From the NCBI GenBank assembly GCA_964343805.1, contig CAYFLR010000022.1, positions 1 through 64,000 of the forward strand: 64,000 nucleotides of DNA, given 5' to 3'. A program made the position numbers and the translations under genes. This document shows positions 26,876-35,491 of the stretch, piece after piece. Position 1 is the stretch's first letter. Every line of letters begins with the position of its first letter. This DNA comes from CAYFLR01 sp964343805 (lineage in GTDB: Bacteria; Bdellovibrionota_B; Oligoflexia; CAYFLR01). The notes under the pieces were generated by a model. It had not been told where the DNA came from, searched no databases, and saw nothing but the letters and a program-made list of their open reading frames with translations.

Positions 26876-26904
26876 TTGAATTTAAATTCATAATCTAATA
26901 AAAT
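26876..26904 (+). promoter_or_regulatory. Candidate promoter of the chemoreceptor gene
   Basis: TTGAAT (26876-26881), a 17-base spacer and TAAAAT (26899-26904), about 73 bases before the ATG. It resembles a housekeeping sigma-70 promoter; no sigma-28 motif was seen. Confidence 0.5.
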
Positions 26905-26977
26905 CATTATATCAATAAGCAACAAATTAAATTGATGAGTTATTCAGAATAAATTCTATCAACCAAGGGGAGTCATA

Positions 26978-28678
26978 ATGAAAAGTGCGATGCAGATTGC
27001 AGGTATCCTAGCCGTTGTTACCATTGTTATCCAGCTTATTTTTGGATTCACTGTGACCTCAAGTATTAGTGGAAAGTTTAACGAGACCTATGAAAAGTCT
27101 TTTAAATCAGCATCTCTGTCTCCAGTGGAAACCAAAAAGCAAATGGACACTCTAGCCTCCTCAGCTAAAGCAGGGATTTGGTTAAGCCTGATAGGATTCA
27201 CGGTATTGATGTCTGTACTCTTTTTACTTCTCCTCTCCTTTCTCCATAATAAGAACTTTAACTTGCCGCTGATCACACTGAGGAGAAAACTGGAAGAAAT
27301 TGCCAGTGGAAATGGAAAATTGGCTCCCATCAAAGTCCGAGCAGATGGAGGAGAACTTGCTCTGATAGTAAACTCCTTAAATAAATTTATTGGTAACATT
27401 ACAAATATCGTGCAGGAAATACAAGGTGACACAGGAGCGCTTTCCTCTTCAGCAGAAGAACTATCTACTCTTTCAAATGGCCTTAATACTAAAACCGATG
27501 ATATGAAAAGTAAATCCCAAGGAATGGCAAGTGCCACGGAAGAGATGTCAGNNNNNNNNNNTACCTCGGTTGAGGAATTCACAGTTTCAATTGCGAATAT
27601 TGCTAAAAATTCACAAGATGCTCTGACCGTTTCAGAAGAAGCTATCGAAATGTCAAATGATGCCAATAGCACTATGGACACCTTAGGATCAGCTGCCGGT
27701 GAAATTGGCAAAGTAACAGAAGTGATTAAGAGAATTGCTGAGCAAACCAACCTATTAGCTTTAAACGCCACCATTGAGGCGGCTTCTGCTGGTAAAGCGG
27801 GTAAAGGTTTTGCGGTAGTTGCCAATGAGATTAAAGAACTGGCAACCCAGAGTGCCAAAGCTGCTGAAGATATTTCTTCTCGAATTGGAGGAGTTCAATC
27901 CAGCGTGACTGAAGCGGTTACCGTTATTGAAAAAGTATCCACGGTAATTAATAAAATCGGAGCCTTTGTAAACGATATAAGTAATGCGGTTAACCAGCAA
28001 AATTCAGCTGCTACGGAAATCGCCCATAATGTTACTCAGGCCAATAGTGGTTCAAGAAATATTGCCTCCTCAATTAGTGAAGCAGCTAATGGCGCCAATG
28101 ACATTTCTAAAAACTCAGGAGATGCGGCCAAAGGAGCTCAAGAGGTTTCTAAAAACATCATAGAAGTTTTTAACTCGGCAGATACAAGCCAAAAAGATGC
28201 AGAAAACGCACACAAACTCTCTCAGAGTTTGGCTCAAATGGCAGGAAACCTAAGCAATGTCATTGGAAAGTTTAATATGGGAAATGAAATTATCACCTCC
28301 AGCTCATCGGGTGAATCCATTGATATTGCGGGTCAAATTGAAGCTGCCATCGGAGCCCATGGATTATGGAAAACCAGGCTCAAAGAGGCCATTGATACTC
28401 AGAAGAGTGAATTTGAACCAGCAACTGTATCAGTCGATAACAAATGTCCCTTTGGAAAGTGGTTTTATGGAAACCAAAGCGAGTTACAAAGATACTCCTA
28501 TTTCAATAAGGTTAAAAAACTGCATGCAGAAGTTCACCAAGAAACAGGTGATATTATGCGCTTGGCACTCGATGGAAAGAAAGAAGAGGCCACATCCCGT
28601 TTAAATGGTAAGTTTGCAGAACTCTCACAGAGTCTTACCAAAGAGATGCTTGCTTGGAAATCCGAGATTGCCGCATAA
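26978..28678 (+). CDS. Methyl-accepting chemotaxis protein with C-terminal CZB zinc-binding domain
   Basis: 566 residues. Transmembrane helices at 6-27 and 66-89 bracket a periplasmic segment of only about 38 residues, too short for a ligand domain. A HAMP-like linker is followed by the signalling domain with the hairpin core I-A-E-Q-T-N-L-L-A-L-N-A-T-I-E-A-A. The C-terminus is a CZB domain with candidate zinc ligands: His in GAHGLW, Cys in KCPFGKW and the two His of KLHAEVH. It most likely reports cytoplasmic zinc, redox or oxidant signals to CheA. AAGGGGAG precedes the ATG. Ten Ns at 27552-27561. Confidence 0.92.
   Translation: MKSAMQIAGILAVVTIVIQLIFGFTVTSSISGKFNETYEKSFKSASLSPVETKKQMDTLASSAKAGIWLSLIGFTVLMSVLFLLLLSFLHNKNFNLPLITLRRKLEEIASGNGKLAPIKVRADGGELALIVNSLNKFIGNITNIVQEIQGDTGALSSSAEELSTLSNGLNTKTDDMKSKSQGMASATEEMSXXXXTSVEEFTVSIANIAKNSQDALTVSEEAIEMSNDANSTMDTLGSAAGEIGKVTEVIKRIAEQTNLLALNATIEAASAGKAGKGFAVVANEIKELATQSAKAAEDISSRIGGVQSSVTEAVTVIEKVSTVINKIGAFVNDISNAVNQQNSAATEIAHNVTQANSGSRNIASSISEAANGANDISKNSGDAAKGAQEVSKNIIEVFNSADTSQKDAENAHKLSQSLAQMAGNLSNVIGKFNMGNEIITSSSSGESIDIAGQIEAAIGAHGLWKTRLKEAIDTQKSEFEPATVSVDNKCPFGKWFYGNQSELQRYSYFNKVKKLHAEVHQETGDIMRLALDGKKEEATSRLNGKFAELSQSLTKEMLAWKSEIAA
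27552..27561. other. Assembly gap (10 N) in the chemoreceptor gene
   Basis: Ten Ns between EEMS and TSVEE in a conserved part of the signalling domain. The frame is kept, so one base modulo three is missing. Confidence 0.95.
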
Positions 28679-28691
28679 ACCCATTCATTAA

Positions 28692-28735
28692 AATCCTAAA
28701 GTTCTGAGATTAAGAGCTTTAGGATTGCATTTTCC
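28692..28735 (+). terminator. Rho-independent terminator after the chemoreceptor
   Basis: A perfect 10-bp stem AATCCTAAAG / CTTTAGGATT with a 15-base loop, followed by GCATTTTCC, 14 bp downstream of the stop codon. Confidence 0.7.
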
Positions 28736-28804
28736 TCTATATTCGCATAATTTAATACCCGCAATTAAACTTGGATAAATAACGACCTTTCAGTGAGGAA
28801 ACTT

Positions 28805-30439
28805 ATGAATACACCAATCAATGAAACAGCTGCATGGAAATCACTGCTTAAACATTATCAAGATGTGAAAGAGGTTCATTTGAGAGAGTTCTTTGAAGAG
28901 AACGATCGCTTTGGTGAAATGAATACCAAAGCGGGCCCCTTTCTCCTCGACTTTTCAAAAAATAGAGTCACCAAAGAAACCCTTTCCCTTTTAAAGGAGT
29001 TGGCAGAGAGCGCCGGAATTAAAGAGAAGGCCCAGAAAATGATGAATGGTGATGCGATCAACTGGACAGAAGATCGTGCGGTTCTTCATACCGCACTCAG
29101 GTGCGGAGGCAATCCCCTAGGAAAAACTGAAGATAATATTATTGAAGATATTGAGAAAGCTCTAAAGCAAGTGAAATCATTTAGCGAACAAGTGAGAAAT
29201 GGCGATTGGAAAGGTTTCACCGGCAAGCAGATTAAAACAATTGTTCACATTGGAATAGGAGGATCAGATCTCGGTCCACGCATGGTTTGTAATGCTTTAA
29301 GACATCTTGCAGATGGCCCGGAAGTCCGTTTTGCATCAAATATTGATGGCAGCGATATAATGTTCACCCTTAAAGACCTAGATCCTGCTGAAACCATGTT
29401 TTTTATTGCATCCAAAACCTTTACGACCCAGGAAACCATGACAAATGCCCAAACAGCGAAGGATTGGCTTCTAGCTCAGCTAAAAGACGAGAAAGCCATT
29501 GCCTCACATTTTATGGGCATCACAGCAAGTCCCCAAAAAGCCACTCTTTTCGGTATTCCTGAATCCAATTGTTTTGGTTTTTGGGACTTTGTAGGAGGGC
29601 GCTATTCAGTTTGGTCCACTATAGGTTTACCCATTGCTTGCTATTTGGGATTTGATCAATTTAGAAGCTTTCTGGATGGAGCCCATTTCATGGATAAACA
29701 CTTTATGGAAGCTGAGTTTAGTTCAAATATGCCCATGCTGTTAGGCCTATTAGGTGTTTGGTATAATAACTTTTTTGAAGCCTCCTCTCATGCCGTGCTT
29801 CCCTATAGCGAAGATTTAACTCTTTTTCCAGCCTACCTGCAACAAGGAGACATGGAAAGTAATGGGAAGAGAGTCAATGAAACGGGGCAATTTATAGATT
29901 ACCAAACAGGGCCTATTATCTGGGGTCAGGCCGGCACCAATGGACAGCATGCCTTTTATCAACTCATCCATCAAGGAACCAAATTGATTCCAGCTGATTT
30001 TATCGGTTTTAAAAGGCCTCTAAAAACAGAAGGCACCTGGCAAGAACATCATGATATTTTAATGTCGCACTTTTTTGCACAAACCAAAGCATTGGCCTTT
30101 GGGCTGAATGAATCAGAAGCGAAGTCCGCCATGGAGCAAAGCGGCATGGCTTCCACCAAAATAGAAGAGCTTTTACCCCACAAGCAATTTGAGGGAAATC
30201 GCCCTACCAACACTCTACTCATTGATGAACTCTCTCCCTATACCATGGGAGCTCTTATTGCTCTTTATGAACATAAAATATTTGTGCAGGGAGTTATTTG
30301 GCAAATTAATAGTTTTGATCAATGGGGTGTGGAATTAGGAAAGGTCTTAGCCAAAGAAATTCTCCCCAATATCAAAAAGGAAGCGGATATCAGTTTTGAT
30401 AACAGCACCAACGGATTACTAACCCATTATAAGAGATAA
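28805..30439 (+). CDS. pgi: Glucose-6-phosphate isomerase
   Basis: 544 residues, close to the 549 of E. coli Pgi. Conserved blocks: IGIGGSDLGPRM, ASKTFTTQETMTNA, FWDFVGGRYSVWS, QQGDMESNGK, G-P-I-I-W-G-Q-A-G-T-N-G-Q-H-A-F with the active-site His, and the PGI signature near E-L-G-K at the C-terminus. The ATG at 28805 has GAGGAA upstream; a GTG four codons earlier lies inside that ribosome site. It interconverts glucose-6-P and fructose-6-P. It is followed after 3 bp by the cytochrome-assembly-linked lipoprotein gene. Confidence 0.97.
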   Translation: MNTPINETAAWKSLLKHYQDVKEVHLREFFEENDRFGEMNTKAGPFLLDFSKNRVTKETLSLLKELAESAGIKEKAQKMMNGDAINWTEDRAVLHTALRCGGNPLGKTEDNIIEDIEKALKQVKSFSEQVRNGDWKGFTGKQIKTIVHIGIGGSDLGPRMVCNALRHLADGPEVRFASNIDGSDIMFTLKDLDPAETMFFIASKTFTTQETMTNAQTAKDWLLAQLKDEKAIASHFMGITASPQKATLFGIPESNCFGFWDFVGGRYSVWSTIGLPIACYLGFDQFRSFLDGAHFMDKHFMEAEFSSNMPMLLGLLGVWYNNFFEASSHAVLPYSEDLTLFPAYLQQGDMESNGKRVNETGQFIDYQTGPIIWGQAGTNGQHAFYQLIHQGTKLIPADFIGFKRPLKTEGTWQEHHDILMSHFFAQTKALAFGLNESEAKSAMEQSGMASTKIEELLPHKQFEGNRPTNTLLIDELSPYTMGALIALYEHKIFVQGVIWQINSFDQWGVELGKVLAKEILPNIKKEADISFDNSTNGLLTHYKR

Positions 30440-30442
30440 TTC

Positions 30443-31036
30443 ATGAAGAGAAGAAAAATATACCGTGGGGTTTCCCCCATCCTACTATTGCTATTTATAA
30501 CGGCTTGTGAGTCAAAAGAACCTCAAATTCGGACCTATCTTGAGACCCATACAGCCAATGCAACAAAACTCAAGCCAGCCGTCTCGACTGAATCTTTCAG
30601 CTCTTACAAATGGGTTACCCCCAAAGACTGGGAACAAAAAGAAGGCTCGTCGATGCGCCTTGCAACTTTTGTAAAGAAGGGAGCACCTGAAGAGTTTACC
30701 TGTACCATCATCGTTCTAGGACAAATTGCAAGTCAAGTCCGGCCCAATGTTTCCAGGTGGATGCAGCAACTGGGTCTCACCCCGCGCAATGAACAAGAGC
30801 TTGACCAATTTATTAGGTCAGCACCCAAATTTGGAACTCAATTAAATACCGATGCCCTTTTATTTAACTTTGCTCCTCTATCGAAAAAAGAAAGCCCTAA
30901 TCAACCTAGCTTTTTAGTGGCGATGGTTTCTAATGAGAGCAAAGTCCTCTTTATTAAAATGCAAGCTCTTCCCAGTGTCATAGAACAAGAAGAAGCCAAC
31001 TTTAAAAAACTTGTCCAATCTCTCCAAAGAGGCTGA
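30443..31036 (+). CDS. Lipoprotein upstream of ResB/CcsA
   Basis: 197 residues, lipobox F-I-T-A-C. The mature part shows Y-K-W-V-T-P-K-D-W, S-M-R-L-A-T-F and N-V-S-R-W-M-Q-Q-L. This pattern is shared by uncharacterised lipoproteins encoded beside cytochrome c assembly genes in other phyla, recalled from family knowledge rather than a search. It is three bases from pgi and two from resB, so probably part of one transcript. The function is unknown; a role near cytochrome maturation is suggested by position. Confidence 0.75.
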   Translation: MKRRKIYRGVSPILLLLFITACESKEPQIRTYLETHTANATKLKPAVSTESFSSYKWVTPKDWEQKEGSSMRLATFVKKGAPEEFTCTIIVLGQIASQVRPNVSRWMQQLGLTPRNEQELDQFIRSAPKFGTQLNTDALLFNFAPLSKKESPNQPSFLVAMVSNESKVLFIKMQALPSVIEQEEANFKKLVQSLQRG

Positions 31037-31038
31037 TT

Positions 31039-32169
31039 ATGATCTCGGAAAAACAATTTAGCAAGTGGATGAAGTCCCTTGCATCACTGGAAATTACGGT
31101 TGTAGGTCTTATTTTACTTTTTATTCTCACCTCGCTAGGCACCCTATATCAAGTGGATTATGGATTATATCAAGCCAAGCAAAAGTACTTTTTTTCCTGG
31201 GTTATCTGGATTTACAACGTAATTCCCTTTCCTGGAACCCGGTTAGTTTTGTGGGTGCTCTTTTTCAATCTGGTAGGAGCCACCTACCCCTACTTCAAGC
31301 ACTATCATTTCAAGAAATTAGGGCTCTTATTGATGCATTTTGGCATATTGTCTATGCTTGTAGGAAGTTTCATCACTTTCCATCATGCAGAGGAAACCTA
31401 TCTCTCTTTTGCAGAAGGTCAAACATCTAATCTTACCAGCTCCTATCATCACTGGGAAATATCTGTCTGGTCAGAAAATAAGAATCCACGAAAGGTCCAT
31501 GGAATTAATTTACCCATCAAAGATAATCAGAAAGTTACCCTGGCCAATAGTTGGGAACTGAGTCAGTCCACTTATTATGCCAATGCCTATGCCTTTTTAA
31601 AAACTAAAAAACCCGAGCCCCCTCCCTTAAATGCCTCCGGCATAAAAGAGATCGGCCCCAATGCAGCATCAGTGGATCCTGCTGAAAACATCCCAGCAGG
31701 TATTTTTACCTTTAAATGGAAAAATGAAACCAAAAAGGTTCTCCTCTATGGCACAGAACAATCACCCACTCACTTTAAATTGGACGGAAAAGACTATTTT
31801 GCTCAACTTCGCAAACGTCGTTCCTCCTTGCCCATTAATATTAAACTTATTGATTTCAAAAAGGCCACTCACCCAGGCACTCAGATGGCAAAAAGCTACG
31901 AAAGCCTTGTTGAAATTAGCACCCCCAATTTACAAAGACAAGTTCTTATCTCCATGAATAAACCACTTCGATTTGAAGACTATACTTTTTATCAATCCTC
32001 CTATTATGTAGATCAAAGAGGAACTGAACATTCGACTCTTTCAGTGGTAAAAAATGCGGGTCGCCTCTTTCCTTACATTGCCAGTTTAATCACTTTTATT
32101 GGACTCTTTCTTCACTTTTGCCTCATGCTTTTTTCCTCCAATCGTAAGAATCAAAAGGAGTTAACATGA
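31039..32169 (+). CDS. resB: Cytochrome c biogenesis protein ResB/Ccs1
   Basis: 376 residues. Membrane helices at about residues 16-33, 65-85, 88-110 and near the C-terminus (residues 340-365) enclose a large periplasmic domain, the ResB layout. Conserved features are the SLxxT-type first helix (S-L-E-I-T-V-V-G), S-L-G-T-L-Y-Q in that helix and H-F-G-I-L in the third helix. With CcsA it carries haem across the inner membrane and attaches it to apocytochrome c (System II). Its stop overlaps the ccsA start by 4 bp. Confidence 0.92.
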   Translation: MISEKQFSKWMKSLASLEITVVGLILLFILTSLGTLYQVDYGLYQAKQKYFFSWVIWIYNVIPFPGTRLVLWVLFFNLVGATYPYFKHYHFKKLGLLLMHFGILSMLVGSFITFHHAEETYLSFAEGQTSNLTSSYHHWEISVWSENKNPRKVHGINLPIKDNQKVTLANSWELSQSTYYANAYAFLKTKKPEPPPLNASGIKEIGPNAASVDPAENIPAGIFTFKWKNETKKVLLYGTEQSPTHFKLDGKDYFAQLRKRRSSLPINIKLIDFKKATHPGTQMAKSYESLVEISTPNLQRQVLISMNKPLRFEDYTFYQSSYYVDQRGTEHSTLSVVKNAGRLFPYIASLITFIGLFLHFCLMLFSSNRKNQKELT

Positions 32170-34037
32170 AAACTCTCTATCTCTATTTAATCCTCGGGGG
32201 AATTCTATTAACCTCTATAACTCCCCAAATTGTTGCTATCGATACTAAACCACTCAAGACTTTAATGGTCTTACAAGATGGTCGAGTAAAGCCTCTTGAT
32301 TCCTTCGCCAAAAATATCTTGATCCAATTTCTAGGGAAGAGATCTTTAAAAAAAGAGCCGGCCATTAGCTTCTTAGCGAGAGTCCTTCTTAACTCACGAT
32401 CCACCCAAAAAGACCCCGTCTTTTTAATTAATCACCCAGAAGTTGCTGAAGCCCTTAATGTGGCCCCCATAGATAGCCGTAAATACAGTTACAAAAACCT
32501 AGAACCGGGACTCAGTAAACTGGTTGACTTAGCCATGGCAGTTTCCAAAATAAAACCTGAAGAACGAAGCACAATTGAAAAAGAACTTTTTAGAATCTAT
32601 CAAAATGTCATTCTTTACACCTCTTTGACACGCTCTTTGCAAGCTTTATTACCTCATCCCGACTTTACTATTACCAACCAAGAGGTCCTAAAAGAACTGA
32701 ACCTATCCCCCAAAAATAACCAACTTTCCTATATGGATATATATAAACGGATTGATGATCTCAATCGACTGACTGCTCCTCTTATAAAGAAAGATAGCTC
32801 GCTTTGGAGTGATAGTGATCGTGAGATTTTCCGCATTTCTAAAACCCTTTTCGAATGGGCTAAAGTTCTGCAAAACAATCCTCTCACTCTTATTCCCATG
32901 CCAGGTGGAACACAGATGAATTGGGTTTCTGCCTATGATGCGTTGGTTACTCCTCACAAATCCAAAGAGACAGTGAACCAGCTCTATGCTTTACAAAAAA
33001 TAGTGAAGGCTTACTTAGGTCAAGATCAAGCAGGTTTAGAAAAAGCCACAGCTGAATTCAATCAGCAAGTAAGTTCCTTTTTAAAACTACATAATCAAGA
33101 GATACCTTATATCTCACTGGAGATTTGGTATAACCAACTCGACCCTTTTTACCTCTCGGAAATTCTTTATGGACTCGCCTTTATCTTACTTCTGATATTC
33201 CTTATTTGGGATAAAAAGGGACTTTGGAAAGTGTCTTTAGCCCTGTTGGTAATTAGTTCAATCCCCCATACGGGAGGGATTATAGCTCGTATGATTTTAG
33301 TGGGAAGACCCCCGGTGACCAACCTCTATGAAACCTTTGTTTTTGTGGGGTGGATCGTGGTGTTACTGGGTATCTACTTAGAGTATAGACAGAAAAATGG
33401 AATGGGTATCTTAAGCGCTAGCTTTGGAGGACTGGTTTCATTGTTGGTTTCAGAAAAATTTGGCAGCGATGGAGATACTCTGAGGGTGCTGGTGGCTGTT
33501 TTAGATTCTAATTTCTGGTTAGCCACTCATGTCATAACTATTAGCATGGGCTATGCAGGTTGTTGTATTTCAGGCCTCATTGGCCATATTTACCTTATTC
33601 AAGATGCTAGAGGAAAAAATCCAGAAAAACTCCCCCCACTATACAGAGCCATTTATGGTACACTGGCTTTTGGCCTTCTCTTTACCTTTATTGGCACGGT
33701 CTTAGGTGGTGTCTGGGCGGATCAATCTTGGGGAAGATTTTGGGGCTGGGACCCGAAAGAGAATGGAGCTCTATTAATCGTTCTTTGGTGTGCGATTTTA
33801 CTTCATGCCAAGAGCGGGAAAATGATAAAAGATCGTGGAATGGCTCATGGCTCAATTGTTGGAATTATAGTAGTTATGATGGCTTGGTTCGGCATCAATC
33901 TACTTGGAGTCGGATTGCATTCCTATGGCTTCACTGAAGGTATTGCGGGGGCTCTCAGCCTCTATATAGTAATTGAGGTTGTCTTTATGATTCTCACTCA
34001 GGGAATTATTTACAGGCGGGAAGTGAGTAAGGCTTAG
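32166..34037 (+). CDS. ccsA: Cytochrome c assembly protein CcsA
   Basis: 623 residues. A signal-like helix is followed by about 320 periplasmic residues and then eight or so membrane helices. The haem-handling tryptophan-rich motif reads W-G-R-F-W-G-W-D-P-K-E-N, flanked by conserved histidines (THVITISMGYAG and LLHAKSG). This extended N-terminus occurs in many non-model CcsA proteins. It forms the System II cytochrome c synthetase with ResB. It ends 7 bp from the convergent response-regulator fragment. No CcdA gene is nearby, but thioredoxin-like genes lie 13 kb away. Confidence 0.93.
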   Translation: MKTLYLYLILGGILLTSITPQIVAIDTKPLKTLMVLQDGRVKPLDSFAKNILIQFLGKRSLKKEPAISFLARVLLNSRSTQKDPVFLINHPEVAEALNVAPIDSRKYSYKNLEPGLSKLVDLAMAVSKIKPEERSTIEKELFRIYQNVILYTSLTRSLQALLPHPDFTITNQEVLKELNLSPKNNQLSYMDIYKRIDDLNRLTAPLIKKDSSLWSDSDREIFRISKTLFEWAKVLQNNPLTLIPMPGGTQMNWVSAYDALVTPHKSKETVNQLYALQKIVKAYLGQDQAGLEKATAEFNQQVSSFLKLHNQEIPYISLEIWYNQLDPFYLSEILYGLAFILLLIFLIWDKKGLWKVSLALLVISSIPHTGGIIARMILVGRPPVTNLYETFVFVGWIVVLLGIYLEYRQKNGMGILSASFGGLVSLLVSEKFGSDGDTLRVLVAVLDSNFWLATHVITISMGYAGCCISGLIGHIYLIQDARGKNPEKLPPLYRAIYGTLAFGLLFTFIGTVLGGVWADQSWGRFWGWDPKENGALLIVLWCAILLHAKSGKMIKDRGMAHGSIVGIIVVMMAWFGINLLGVGLHSYGFTEGIAGALSLYIVIEVVFMILTQGIIYRREVSKA

Positions 34038-34044
34038 TCCCCAT

Positions 34045-34353
34045 TTAGAGGTCAAAGCTTCCCGAGTCAAAGTCACCTCCTTCAACATCCACTTCTTCTT
34101 CCACCTCTTTGCCGTCATCTTCGGATGTTGGCTCTGCAGGATCTTCAAAGTCATCCACATTGACCTCTTGGTCGGTGGTTTCACCTACCATCTGATCTGG
34201 ATTTTCAATTTTAAGGAGTTTTTCTACTTCAACCACATCGACTTTTTCAATCCATTCTTCTAAAGATATAGTTTGATCTTCATTATTAGAGACAAAAATC
34301 TCCTCTAAGTTGGCGATGGCTTTTTCAAACTTGGGGCGTTTTTTATGAACCAC
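34045..34353 (-). pseudogene. C-terminal fragment of the receiver-TPR protein after an in-frame TAG
   Basis: Opens directly after the TAG at 34354-34356 in the same frame: V-V-H-K-K-R-P-K-F-E-K-A-I-A-N-L, then a strongly acidic tail rich in Glu and Asp. Aligning it with the preceding TPR (A-E-K-L-Y-I-N-A-V-K-I-L-P versus A-A-G-F-F-stop-V-V-H-K-K-R-P) puts the stop exactly at one variable TPR position. It therefore looks like the tail of the upstream gene rather than an independent gene. A GTG could restart translation. Confidence 0.7.
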
Positions 34354-35484
34354 CTAAAAAAAACCAGCTGCTCGATCAAGTTTTTTATCCTTCTTACAGG
34401 CAAGTCCGATATTAAAAAGTAGGTTAGGTGTTTTATCATGGGCGGGAAGAATTTTTACCGCATTGATATAGAGTTTTTCAGCGTCCTCAAATTTCTTTTT
34501 TCTTACTAAGGCAATACCCAAATTATTAAAGTAGCTGGCCATCTCTCCAGCTTTCTGCGTGTTTCTTAATAATCCAATGGCTTTGCTATATTTCCCTTGA
34601 GCGAAGAGAGACTTACCTAGGCCATCTTTCGCTTCAGGATTTTCTTCATCCATCTCGCTGGCTTCGGAAAAAACTTCTTCCGCTTTGTCAGCATCATCCA
34701 CTTCTAGGTAGGCACCTCCCATGGTGATCAGTCGATTAATATTATTGGGGCTGAGCTGTCTGAGATCTTCCATAAGTTTAATTGCTTTATGAGTTTGCTT
34801 ATTTTTCAAATAAGCTCGAGCCAATTTATTTTGAGCTACAATATTCTTGGGAAGTAAAGCCAGTGCCTTTTTATAATCCAGTATAGCTTGAGGGTAATCT
34901 TCAAGCCCAGCGGAGCAATCTCCCATATATTCTAAAACCTTTCCAGCTTTAGGGTATTTTTTCTGCATTTCAGAAAGGGTTTTTAGAGAGGCTTTAAATT
35001 CTCCGTCAGCTATGGCCCCTGCTAATTGGTTCATTTTCTCTTCAATTGCTGAGGTGGTTTTATCCTTAGAAAAAATGATTTTTAATTGCTCTGAATACTG
35101 TTCTGCTTTAATTGGCTTCACTAGATAATGAGCAATTCCGAATTCGACGGCCAAGTAGATATCTTTATCTTCTAACTCCCCAGAGCATATAATAAACGGT
35201 GTATTTTGGTAATTTGGCAGTTCCTTCATTTTCTGCATGAAGGTTCCCCCATCCATTCCGGGCATTTGCCAGTCACTCACCACCAAGTGGTAATTTTTAT
35301 TTGCCAGTTTCTCTAAACCCTCTTCTCCACCATTGGCGGTCTCAATATCTTTAACTCCAAATTCTTTTAGCATTTTGCTATGGAGTCCTCGTTGTAACTC
35401 ACAATCATCCACGACTAAAACACTCACTGAAGCCAGTTCTTTGATTTTCTCTGGAGCTTCCTTTTTCTTACCTTCTTTTGCCAT
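34354..35484 (-). CDS. Response regulator with receiver and TPR domains (ends at an in-frame TAG)
   Basis: 376 residues before the stop. Receiver domain at residues 15-140 with acidic pair D-D near residue 27, phospho-acceptor in V-V-S-D-W-Q-M-P and Lys in Y-L-V-K-P-I. Five or six TPRs follow (residues 170-376), for example Y-P-Q-A-I-L-D-Y-K-K-A-L. The last TPR is cut at A-A-G-F-F by TAG, next to an eight-A run on the plus strand, and continues in frame in the next entry. Output must be by protein-protein contact, since no DNA-binding domain exists. It lies 7 bp after the hybrid kinase. Confidence 0.88.
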   Translation of the reverse strand: MAKEGKKKEAPEKIKELASVSVLVVDDCELQRGLHSKMLKEFGVKDIETANGGEEGLEKLANKNYHLVVSDWQMPGMDGGTFMQKMKELPNYQNTPFIICSGELEDKDIYLAVEFGIAHYLVKPIKAEQYSEQLKIIFSKDKTTSAIEEKMNQLAGAIADGEFKASLKTLSEMQKKYPKAGKVLEYMGDCSAGLEDYPQAILDYKKALALLPKNIVAQNKLARAYLKNKQTHKAIKLMEDLRQLSPNNINRLITMGGAYLEVDDADKAEEVFSEASEMDEENPEAKDGLGKSLFAQGKYSKAIGLLRNTQKAGEMASYFNNLGIALVRKKKFEDAEKLYINAVKILPAHDKTPNLLFNIGLACKKDKKLDRAAGFF

Positions 35485-35491
35485 CTATTTC

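Noticed and set aside
27088..27858. 256-residue open frame opposite the chemoreceptor
   Set aside because: Shadow of the chemoreceptor coding strand; low-complexity Ser/Ala/Leu content and no ribosome site.
18123..34356. Genome-wide recoding of stop codons as the cause of the two in-frame stops
   Set aside because: TAA, TAG and TGA all end normal genes here (for example nnr with TAA, ccsA with TAG, resB with TGA), so the code is standard. Local error, mutation or readthrough remain.
34350..34363. Frameshift at the eight-base homopolymer in the receiver-TPR gene
   Set aside because: The frame is the same before and after the stop and the TPR register is exact. An indel would put the downstream TPR sequence out of frame.
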